21,988 bases of DNA from CAYGZC01 sp964354225. GTDB taxonomy: Bacteria > Bacteroidota > Ignavibacteria > UBA10030 > SZUA-254. The stretch spans positions 1 to 21,988 of the forward strand of contig CAYGZC010000268.1 in NCBI GenBank assembly GCA_964354225.1. The letters run 5' to 3'. How positions within the stretch are numbered: the stretch's first letter is position 1; each line of letters starts with the position of its first letter. The notes beneath the pieces were generated by a model, which had not been told where the DNA came from, made no database searches, and saw nothing but the letters and a program-made list of their open reading frames with translations. A program made the translations under genes and the position numbers. Below are positions 1 through 6,997 of this stretch, piece after piece.

Positions 1-70
1 TATTATTTGTAAAACAACGAAGATGTATCAAGATATTATATTGAGGTTTATTCGATTGTTTTAATAGTTA

Positions 71-90
71 ATCCCTGAGGGAACAGGGAT
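71..90. repeat. Perfect 7-bp inverted repeat (hairpin)
   Basis: The arms ATCCCTG (71-77) and CAGGGAT (84-90) are perfect reverse complements around the 6-nt loop AGGGAA. It could form an RNA hairpin on either strand. No T-run follows in either direction, so a Rho-independent terminator is not supported. It may be a 3'-end processing or stability hairpin of the operon transcript. Confidence 0.5.
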
Positions 91-265
91 AGATTTTCAG
101 ACTAATAAAACATACTAAAAATCAGCCCAACTGTCAAGCATTTTGTAAAAAATATATTATTTTCAGTAAAGTTACAGTAAAGTAAAATGAAAAACTGCGA
201 ATAAAAAAGGGGGTGTAACTTTAATTGCTCTCTTCCTTCTTATTGGTCACCACGGTCCATGTCTG

Positions 266-281
266 CGGATAATGCTATCCG
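266..281. repeat. Perfect 6-bp inverted repeat (hairpin)
   Basis: The arms CGGATA (266-271) and TATCCG (276-281) flank the 4-nt loop ATGC. The hairpin lies about 115 bp past the LacI stop codon on the minus strand. It has no adjacent T-run, so its role is unclear. Confidence 0.4.
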
Positions 282-396
282 GCGTTAACTGCTGACTTTA
301 TTTCAGCGCATTTAAATAGATATTAGCCACAATTCCATCTACTTTTGATAGTATGCTAACTCTGATTGCGACAATCTTCTTTGACCTCGTGTTAAA

Positions 397-1470
397 TCAA
401 ACAGGGATTTTTTCAACCGCCGTAATATTCTTCGGCTCGGCTCTCTTTGCGGCGCACGTCTCTCTTATAACAAGCTGTGTCGGTAGTACCACGTGGTACT
501 CGCGCGTAACTTCCGGTTCAGCTATACTTTCAAGCAGAACCTGTACTGCCCGCATGCCCAGCTCGCGTGTCGGCTGCCGCACAACGCTTATCGCAGGCGA
601 GAGGAAACGCCCAACATCGCTGTCGCCGAAACATATTATATCGATATTGTCGGGGATGCGAATGTCCATCTCTTTTGCAGCTTCATATATACCGAGTGCA
701 ACGGGATAAGTGGCTGCAAAAATAAATTCGGGCATAGCGCCATTCTGGTAAAGCTTCTTCAAGCCGGTATACCCGTCGTCTTTCCCGAAACCGCCGTGCA
801 CAATCCAATCGTGGTTGATGGGGATTCTGTATTCCGTTAGAGCATCCTCAAAACCCTGGAGCCGGTTTTTTCCGATATTTATCTTCGGATTGCCGCCTAC
901 AAAACCGAGCTTGCGGTATCCAATCTTAATCGCATGTTCAACTGCCTGGAACGTTCCGCCGCGGTCGTCGTTTGCAACCGTGCTGAAACCCAGCGGGCAC
1001 TGTTCGGGCCGCCTGTCGATGAACACGAGAGGTATGCCCATCTTCCTAATCCATTTGAACCGCGTCACATCTTCTGTTTCCTGCGAGATTGAGATAATTA
1101 TCCCGTCCACCCTCATCGAAACAAGTGTCCGTAAATGTTGTAATTCCCGCTCGGTATTTTCCTGGGACACGGTGAGAATTGTTTCGTACCGATTTTCAAA
1201 TGCAGTGTCGTATATACCTTCAATCACAGAGCTGAAAAAATAATGAGCTATCTTGGGAACAACCACTCCTATCATGTGCGAGCGTCTCGAAGAAAGACTT
1301 CTCGCGATTATGTTCGGTGAGTATCCGAGCTCATCGGCTAATTTGCGGATACGACGCGTCATCTCTACCGAAATATCGGGATGACCGCGCAGCGCTTTCG
1401 AAACTGTTACCCGCGAAACGTTCAACCGCTTTGCAATGTGTTCGAGAGTTATATGCGTGCCGTTTCTCAT
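397..1470 (-). CDS. LacI/GalR-family transcriptional regulator
   Basis: 357 residues, the normal length for this family. Residues 8-28 form the helix-turn-helix (LEHIAKRLNVSRVTVSKAL). Residues 53-59 (NIIARSL) match the hinge helix, whose leucine in known members intercalates at a central CpG of the operator. From about residue 65 (HMIGVVVP) to about 335 there is a periplasmic-binding-protein-like sugar-sensing domain, with the usual FIDRRP and ICFGD-type segments. The ATG lies 24 bp after the stop of the GH105 gene and has no clear Shine-Dalgarno, so it is probably co-transcribed as the last gene of the locus. The inferred role is substrate-responsive control of the upstream pectin genes through the CpG-centred sites at 13848-13880, and so of its own expression. 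The effector is not deducible. The family call is firm; the regulon is inference from context. Confidence 0.93.
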   Translation of the reverse strand: MRNGTHITLEHIAKRLNVSRVTVSKALRGHPDISVEMTRRIRKLADELGYSPNIIARSLSSRRSHMIGVVVPKIAHYFFSSVIEGIYDTAFENRYETILTVSQENTERELQHLRTLVSMRVDGIIISISQETEDVTRFKWIRKMGIPLVFIDRRPEQCPLGFSTVANDDRGGTFQAVEHAIKIGYRKLGFVGGNPKINIGKNRLQGFEDALTEYRIPINHDWIVHGGFGKDDGYTGLKKLYQNGAMPEFIFAATYPVALGIYEAAKEMDIRIPDNIDIICFGDSDVGRFLSPAISVVRQPTRELGMRAVQVLLESIAEPEVTREYHVVLPTQLVIRETCAAKRAEPKNITAVEKIPV

Positions 1471-1494
1471 ACACTTATAATATCATATTGTAAA

Positions 1495-2712
1495 TTATTT
1501 GGGGTCATCGTGCGATAGCTTATCTCCATTCTCAATCTCGATCGCTGCAAGTAAAAAGGGACCGATGCCTTTCATGTCGTTCGTCCTTTGAGGTTCACTG
1601 ATGTAATATTGATAGCTGCCGTTTCTGTAGGGCTTGCCACCGAGCCCTGCCACCCGGCATGTTCCATTTAAATCGATAATACCATTTTTATCAAAAGACA
1701 CAAATGTTTCCGTTATTTTTTGGAAAGTTTGTTCAGCGGCAGTAAAGAATTTTTTACCTAATAAACCCTTATTGGCGCCTTTTGCGAAGCTGTACGCAAA
1801 CATGCAAGAAGCTGATGCTTCAAAATAGTTGCCGTTCTTACCCGGCTGATCTATGACCTGATACCAGAGCAGAGATTTCTCGCCCCGGTATTTTAATATC
1901 GTTTCTGAAAAATCTTGGAACATTTTGACGAGGTCTTTCCTTTTCGGATGAGACGCCGGGAAAATATCCAACACATCGACTAACGCCATGGCGTACCACC
2001 CCATCGCTCTTCCCCAAAAACTCGGAGACGTGCCTGTTTGAGGATTTGCCCATTGCTGAGTTTTGCTTTCATCCCAAGCGTGATAAAGAAGTTGTGTTTC
2101 GTCGTCCTTAGTATGTTTCGTAATCCAAATAAACTGGCTGGCAATATCGTCGAACAAATCGGTCTGTCCAGACAGCACAGCATACCGGGAATAGAACGGT
2201 TCCGCCATATACAAGCCATCGAGCCACATTTGATACGGGTAAATTTTCTTGTGCCAGAACCCGCCTTCATTGGTTCGCGGTTGATTTTTTAACTGCATGA
2301 ATAACGAGTCGGCGGCAGCCCGGTATTTTTGCTGTTTCGTTTCTTGATAGACTGCAAGCAGCGCCCTGCCCGGTCCGATATTATCAAGATTATAGTCCGA
2401 TATTTTATAGGTTTTGATAGCACCCGAATCTCCGATATATCGATCGAGATTTTTTTGTATGAATTCGAAGTATTTCCTTTCACCTGAGTGCTGCCACATC
2501 TCGTTCAGTGCAGTAAGCATCAAGCCCTGTTCGTAATTCCATTTCTGACTTGGCGCGCCGGAATCGTAAGTAACTGCATCCGGGTGCCGATCGAAAAACG
2601 AATCTGCGATGCGCTTTGACCAGGGTGCGGTATCGCCAACACGGGTCGTGTCGGATGCAAAAACAAATCCGGTACAAAACACAAGCATGTATATAATAGA
2701 TCGGAATTTCAT
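1495..2712 (-). CDS. GH105/GH88-type unsaturated glycuronyl (rhamnogalacturonyl) hydrolase
   Basis: The frame stays open upstream to a TTG at 2733, but I place the start at the ATG at 2712. That gives a clean Sec signal peptide (MKFRSIIYMLVFCTGFVFA) and a protein of 405 residues. The rest is an (alpha/alpha)6-barrel sequence of the YteR/RhiN kind. WNYEQGL and YNLDNIGPGR are followed by the family hallmark QMWLDGLYMAEPF. In numbering from the TTG, the candidate catalytic Asp is residue 172, and Asp117 matches the second conserved acid. In known members the enzyme hydrates the 4,5-double bond of an unsaturated galacturonyl group left by pectin or rhamnogalacturonan lyases and so releases it. 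Its signal peptide suggests periplasmic work after uptake through the TonB receptor. No lyase is encoded in the window. GH88 or another uronic acid specificity cannot be excluded. Confidence 0.88.
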   Translation of the reverse strand: MKFRSIIYMLVFCTGFVFASDTTRVGDTAPWSKRIADSFFDRHPDAVTYDSGAPSQKWNYEQGLMLTALNEMWQHSGERKYFEFIQKNLDRYIGDSGAIKTYKISDYNLDNIGPGRALLAVYQETKQQKYRAAADSLFMQLKNQPRTNEGGFWHKKIYPYQMWLDGLYMAEPFYSRYAVLSGQTDLFDDIASQFIWITKHTKDDETQLLYHAWDESKTQQWANPQTGTSPSFWGRAMGWYAMALVDVLDIFPASHPKRKDLVKMFQDFSETILKYRGEKSLLWYQVIDQPGKNGNYFEASASCMFAYSFAKGANKGLLGKKFFTAAEQTFQKITETFVSFDKNGIIDLNGTCRVAGLGGKPYRNGSYQYYISEPQRTNDMKGIGPFLLAAIEIENGDKLSHDDPK

Positions 2713-2751
2713 TTCAATATTATTATCTGCCAATATAGGAGTTGTTTAATG

Positions 2752-2792
2752 AACGGGTACGGCGCTCAATCACCTGCCACACCGTACCCGTT
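2752..2792 (-). other. Intercistronic hairpin between T9SS protein and GH105 genes
   Basis: The 10-bp perfect arms ACGGGTACGG (2753-2762) and CCGTACCCGT (2782-2791) extend by one A-T pair and enclose a 19-nt loop. The hairpin lies in the gap between two genes of the minus-strand locus. On the transcribed strand it is followed by CATTAAACAAC, not a T-run, so it is more likely an mRNA-stability or processing hairpin, or a leaky terminator, than a full terminator. Confidence 0.6.
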
Positions 2793-2802
2793 TCATCACT
2801 CA

Positions 2803-4401
2803 TCACTTAACCACTAACATCCGATTTGAAATAACTTGATTATCAGCATGTACACGATAAATATATTGACCGGTGCTTAGGTTCGATGCATTATAATTCA
2901 TCGTATGCACACCGGGACTTTGCAGACCTAAATTAAACACCGCGACTTGCTGTCCCAACATGTTAAATATCTTCACTACGACATTGCTCGATTTATTCAA
3001 TCCGTATGTAATTGTTGTTGCGGAGTTAAATGGATTTGGATAATTTTGATTTACGAAGAACTGAGTCGGTATCGCTTGGTTCGTTTCATCAACTCCAACT
3101 GAAACTTTAAGACTTCCACCATTATATGCAATCGAGCCACTGGGACCTAACGTAAACGGTATGGTGTTATCGAATTCACCCGCCATAAGATCAAGTACGC
3201 CATTGATTAGTGTTGATTGTGAATGTAACACACCACTTGCATTATTTATTGTGAGATTATTAACCGTTGTCGGAAGGGTTACACTCGTCACTTGTGCAGC
3301 AGAACCGTTGAATGTGTAATTTGCAGCCGTGCTCAATACATTGCCGCCGCCGTTTGATGCGCCTGTGCACTGGATACAGCCGGTGATTCCATCCGGGTGA
3401 CCGGTTTCAAGTGTGGCACCATCGAGGAGAATGAAACTTCCTGTATTCGAACTCCCGATCACCGAAGTACCGAGATTAAGGGATGTTCCGCTCTCAACCT
3501 GCATTGTAAAGTAGCTTGAACCGCCTCCATAAGTAACATTCGATAATGTGAGATTCTGTATTCCTGCTTTTGCGAAAATTAATTTATTCACATGGTTGCC
3601 ACCCGAATTCTGGACTGTAGCATTCGTTATAGAAACATCCCCGTTGACATAAATTTTTGCATCCGGTCCGCTTCCGCGACTGACAGAAAAATTCCCCGCC
3701 GTTACCACAATGTTACCATTAACATAGAGTGTGATGGTATCGCCGTAAGTAGTCATAGAACTGGAACCATTCGTCGCAAATTGACCGCCGGTTTGGTATA
3801 TATTACCATTGATCGTCACAGGTCCGCTCAAATAATTCGCAGGACTTGTGATATAGATTCGATTCGAAGCACCGCTTCTGACCACATTGAAATCACCTCC
3901 GATTGTATTACCGGTCATTGATAGATCGACGTTCGCAGTCTGCCCGGCACAGTCCCAAACAAAATTGTAGAAATTTTGATTCGCATTGTTCGGTTTTGAT
4001 CCGCTCACGTATCCAGTGATCATGCAAGTAGAACCGGTCTCCCAAAGTCCCGTAGGAATCGATCCATTTATTTCGGCGTGGTTATAAACACCGCCGTTTG
4101 CGAATGTGAGATTAGTCGTTCCACCCATTTTCCCCTGGTTCATGAGTGTATCGGAAATTGTAACAAGTCCATCAACATATACCGAATCGCCCGATTTGAT
4201 CGTGATGACTTCCGATCCAGTGGGCGCTTGGGTCGCGGTCACCCAATTCGAGCCATCATATTTTTGCCATGAACTTGCGGCACTCCATGCTCCACCAACC
4301 GTGGTATTACTTCTATAATCGCCTGTTACCTGAGCCGCAGCATTAAAGCTAAATACTACCACGAGACAGATGACAATCAACAATGTGTATAAAGTTTTCA
4401 T
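2803..4401 (-). CDS. T9SS type A sorting-domain protein with beta-solenoid-like body
   Basis: 532 residues. The signal peptide ends in an AAAQ-type site near residue 24. The body (about 25-440) is rich in Gly, Asn, Thr and Ser and carries spaced VNG(N/D)I-type units at about 195-202, 226-233 and 251-257. This suggests a right-handed beta-helix or adhesin-like fold. Residues 444-532 form a C-terminal T9SS type A sorting domain: NYPNPFN near 453-459, then KIFNMLGQQV and a closing STGQYIYRV segment. The protein is therefore expected to cross the outer membrane by the type IX system and stay on, or be released from, the surface. A Shine-Dalgarno AGAGG lies 5 nt before the ATG. There is no recognisable catalytic domain. 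Its place between the barrel genes and GH105 suggests substrate binding or surface anchoring, which is inference. Confidence 0.85.
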   Translation of the reverse strand: MKTLYTLLIVICLVVVFSFNAAAQVTGDYRSNTTVGGAWSAASSWQKYDGSNWVTATQAPTGSEVITIKSGDSVYVDGLVTISDTLMNQGKMGGTTNLTFANGGVYNHAEINGSIPTGLWETGSTCMITGYVSGSKPNNANQNFYNFVWDCAGQTANVDLSMTGNTIGGDFNVVRSGASNRIYITSPANYLSGPVTINGNIYQTGGQFATNGSSSMTTYGDTITLYVNGNIVVTAGNFSVSRGSGPDAKIYVNGDVSITNATVQNSGGNHVNKLIFAKAGIQNLTLSNVTYGGGSSYFTMQVESGTSLNLGTSVIGSSNTGSFILLDGATLETGHPDGITGCIQCTGASNGGGNVLSTAANYTFNGSAAQVTSVTLPTTVNNLTINNASGVLHSQSTLINGVLDLMAGEFDNTIPFTLGPSGSIAYNGGSLKVSVGVDETNQAIPTQFFVNQNYPNPFNSATTITYGLNKSSNVVVKIFNMLGQQVAVFNLGLQSPGVHTMNYNASNLSTGQYIYRVHADNQVISNRMLVVK

Positions 4402-4475
4402 AAAGACCTCTTAAATTTGTTTAAATGAATTGGATCGTACTATTATTAAAATATTTATTGCACTATGTTTACTAA

Positions 4476-5954
4476 TTAGAATTTCCATGGGAGTTCGTAC
4501 ACGATCTCAGCAGCAATAACGTGACGAGATTCCTGATTCAAGTTGACATTCGTTTGCCAAACATCCTGATATTTTATTAACGCATATTCGTAAGCGATGT
4601 TAAGATGGATGCCGTAAGAGACAAATCCGCACCCCAACGAGTACACGGTCGAGCATACCGGTTCACCCGTTAGCGCGGCTCCTGTCGGCTCGAATACTTC
4701 CGATTCACGACGCACACCGCCGCGAAGAGCGAGCCAATCCAAAGGGCGATATTCTGAACCAACATGTAGATTGTCTGATGAGAGCCATGGTTTAGATTCA
4801 TTACCGTTCGCATCGGTATAGACCACAGCATCGAACGGATGAATTTCATATTCCAGATTGATGGTCAAGTTTTCTCTTAATAGTGCCGATAGACCGACAG
4901 TTCCTCGCCATGGAAGCTTTACCTTATCTTCGCCGTTTACCTGATTTACCGCAGATATATCGGTGGTCATTACCGAACTCTGACTCCCGTACTTGCGTTT
5001 TATAATTGTCGGTAATTTGGCAGAGATACCGATCGTTACATACTGACCGCGATAAATTCCACTAAGAGTGAATTCCGTTCCCCGGTAATCGGATGTACCG
5101 CTCGTTGTAGTACGGTTGTAAACTGAATCGAGCCGGAAAGCATTTGCGAAAAACTTTAGCCGACCGCGTCCAATATGCCGTTCGTATTCATCGGAACTTC
5201 CTCGGAGCAACATACCGCTAATACCCAGTGTGATTTTATCCGTCAACGCTCCGGAAAGGGCAATGCCATGCCCCCGAATATATCCTTCTCGCGAACGTGT
5301 GTATTGGTACCATTGAACGGAGAGAGAATCGCTACGAGGTCGATCGAGTGGGAACGGTCGTTCGGACCCGATTGCCGGGGAAAGAACATTGTTGTTCTGG
5401 TAAAAATGATTCAGATTTGAATATTGAATCGTTCCGAGACCTGCGACAAAATGAATTTTTCCGATAGAAAACGGCACTGCGATCAACGCCTGGAGCGGGG
5501 AAGTTTTATTTTTCTTATGCGTCCAGTTGGGACCGATATCATCGAACGGACGTTGCACAGTGTCACCAGCGTCATAATTTCCAGCACTGTCATATTGAGG
5601 GTTATCGATATAACCGGTGAGTCCTTCCATGAGGATACTGAAATTCGAATAATACTTCAGTGGTCCATATTGTTGAACTTGTTTTGAATTGCTGTATTGT
5701 TGAATCCCGCCGATCGATATTTGTATTCCCTGAAGCGATTGAAGCGATGCAGGAGTAAGGAACATAGATCCGATGTCGTTCTGAATGCCGATCGTCGTTC
5801 CACCCTGCGCTCTCGATGTAGCCGAATACGATGAACGATCGAGTCCCTGAACCGTGAGTGGATCGTCCAAACCTTGCGAAATCAATCGCTCGGTAAATAC
5901 AAAGACAAACAGCAATTGAATTATGGGCAATAATTTCATGGATGCGCTCTTCAT
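4476..5954 (-). CDS. Outer-membrane beta-barrel protein, FadL/PorV-like, function unknown
   Basis: 492 residues with an N-terminal signal segment (hydrophobic residues about 8-22). The motif GGTTIGIQNDIGSMFLTPAS (about 51-70) resembles the N-terminal segment of PorV/FadL-type barrels, which usually read like GGA..A..D.SA.YWNPA. The rest alternates polar and hydrophobic residues and ends in an aromatic (ELPWKF), as outer-membrane barrels do. The start overlaps the stop of the upstream PorV/PorQ-like gene by 4 bp (ATGA), and AGGAG lies upstream of the ATG, so the two genes are probably translationally coupled. A start five codons downstream is also possible. It could be a divergent partner of the neighbouring barrel, a T9SS shuttle component specific to the two secreted proteins here, or a passive porin. 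The barrel call is firm; the role is not known. Confidence 0.75.
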   Translation of the reverse strand: MKSASMKLLPIIQLLFVFVFTERLISQGLDDPLTVQGLDRSSYSATSRAQGGTTIGIQNDIGSMFLTPASLQSLQGIQISIGGIQQYSNSKQVQQYGPLKYYSNFSILMEGLTGYIDNPQYDSAGNYDAGDTVQRPFDDIGPNWTHKKNKTSPLQALIAVPFSIGKIHFVAGLGTIQYSNLNHFYQNNNVLSPAIGSERPFPLDRPRSDSLSVQWYQYTRSREGYIRGHGIALSGALTDKITLGISGMLLRGSSDEYERHIGRGRLKFFANAFRLDSVYNRTTTSGTSDYRGTEFTLSGIYRGQYVTIGISAKLPTIIKRKYGSQSSVMTTDISAVNQVNGEDKVKLPWRGTVGLSALLRENLTINLEYEIHPFDAVVYTDANGNESKPWLSSDNLHVGSEYRPLDWLALRGGVRRESEVFEPTGAALTGEPVCSTVYSLGCGFVSYGIHLNIAYEYALIKYQDVWQTNVNLNQESRHVIAAEIVYELPWKF

Positions 5955-6979
5955 TGTATCGTTGCTCCTAAGCTTATTCGCTGAATATTTCCTAAGTAAG
6001 TACCGATGGATCCATAACTGTAATCCAACTCGAGTTGAACCGATTCGATCGCATATTTGACTCCGCCCCCAACGGTCAACCCTTCATAGTCATAGTTGAA
6101 CTTGTATCCCCCCCGAAGTGCGAACATATTCGCGAATTCATATTCAAGTCCGAGGTGTGCTTGCTGATCATAATCGTTCGGTTGGAAGAGATCAAACTCC
6201 ACTCCTAACCGATGATTTTGCTGGTTGAAGAAAAGTGCATCCCCACCGATTAAATCAGCGGCGACACCGAGCCGGAATAAAAGCGGTACCGGGCTGGATT
6301 CTTTCGCGTATTTCACATTCGCGCCAAAGTTTTGCACGACAGCAGCGAGTTGGATCGAACGAAATCCGGTCTTATAACGCACCCCAAAATCAAATAATAA
6401 TCCGTTTGCCCACGTATTTACATCTTCATACACCCCTTGTTGTACCATTGCTGATACGGTCTCACCGTTAAAAAGCGACTCGTGTGCATACTTGATACTG
6501 ACACCGGTTGAAAATTTATCCGTGAGGCTTCGTGCATATGTTAGACCGATCAGATAGCTGAATGGATGAAACGTTCTCCCTGTCATCCCAGGTGCATCTG
6601 GATTTTTAATCCACGGTGAGTTGAGAGAAGTTTCATCAAACTCCCCAAAATCAACATACTGTAATTGGAGTCCAACGGCACCGAAGCCTTCAACCGGCAT
6701 CGCGTATGACAATGCACCCTGATGGGTATCGAAAATCCATTTTATGTATGTCGACGATATTTCCTTTTGTTGAACGAGTGCAAGTCCGCTCGGGTTCCAG
6801 AAAAGAGCATCGGCACCCGTGGCAATGACAGAATATGCATCGCCCAATGCAGTGGCTCGCGCGCATGGCATAACATGTAAAAATTGCATCGAGGTACTGC
6901 CTACCTTTTGTGCTAGCGCAGGTAATCCGACGAGATACATGAGGGTGATGAACCAAAAGATTATTCTCAAATATTTCAT
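5951..6979 (-). CDS. PorV/PorQ-family outer-membrane protein
   Basis: 342 residues. The signal peptide ends in ALAQ near residue 24. The motif RATALGDAYSVIATGADALF, then WNPSGLA (together about 41-67), is the characteristic N-terminal segment of the PorV/PorQ (UPF0164-like) family. The C-terminal half has the regular beta-strand pattern of a barrel, including LRGGYKFNYDYEGLTVGGGV. In T9SS, PorV shuttles cargo from the translocon to the attachment complex, so a copy next to two genes for T9SS sorting-tail proteins is fitting. It lies 18 bp after the upstream gene with a GGAAGG Shine-Dalgarno, and it overlaps the next gene by 4 bp. It is probably a locus-specific paralogue rather than the housekeeping porV; that is inference. 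Confidence 0.85.
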   Translation of the reverse strand: MKYLRIIFWFITLMYLVGLPALAQKVGSTSMQFLHVMPCARATALGDAYSVIATGADALFWNPSGLALVQQKEISSTYIKWIFDTHQGALSYAMPVEGFGAVGLQLQYVDFGEFDETSLNSPWIKNPDAPGMTGRTFHPFSYLIGLTYARSLTDKFSTGVSIKYAHESLFNGETVSAMVQQGVYEDVNTWANGLLFDFGVRYKTGFRSIQLAAVVQNFGANVKYAKESSPVPLLFRLGVAADLIGGDALFFNQQNHRLGVEFDLFQPNDYDQQAHLGLEYEFANMFALRGGYKFNYDYEGLTVGGGVKYAIESVQLELDYSYGSIGTYLGNIQRISLGATIQ

Positions 6980-6997
6980 ACTGTTTCTCTGCCTTCC

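Larger units (their letters stand above)
1..396. other. Gene-free stretch downstream of the LacI gene
   Basis: I see no credible gene in this AT-rich stretch. It lies downstream of the last gene of the minus-strand locus. It contains two perfect short inverted repeats (listed separately) and a direct repeat CAGTAAAGT at 164-172 and 175-183. Neither hairpin is followed by a clear T-run on the minus strand, so I cannot point to a convincing terminator for the operon. Confidence 0.6.

Noticed and set aside
353..1243. Plus-strand frames opposite the LacI gene
   Set aside because: They are shadows of a well-supported minus-strand gene and show no domain of their own.
2713..2733. TTG start of the GH105 gene at 2733
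   Set aside because: No Shine-Dalgarno is seen before it, and it would put seven polar residues before a normal signal peptide that begins at the ATG at 2712.
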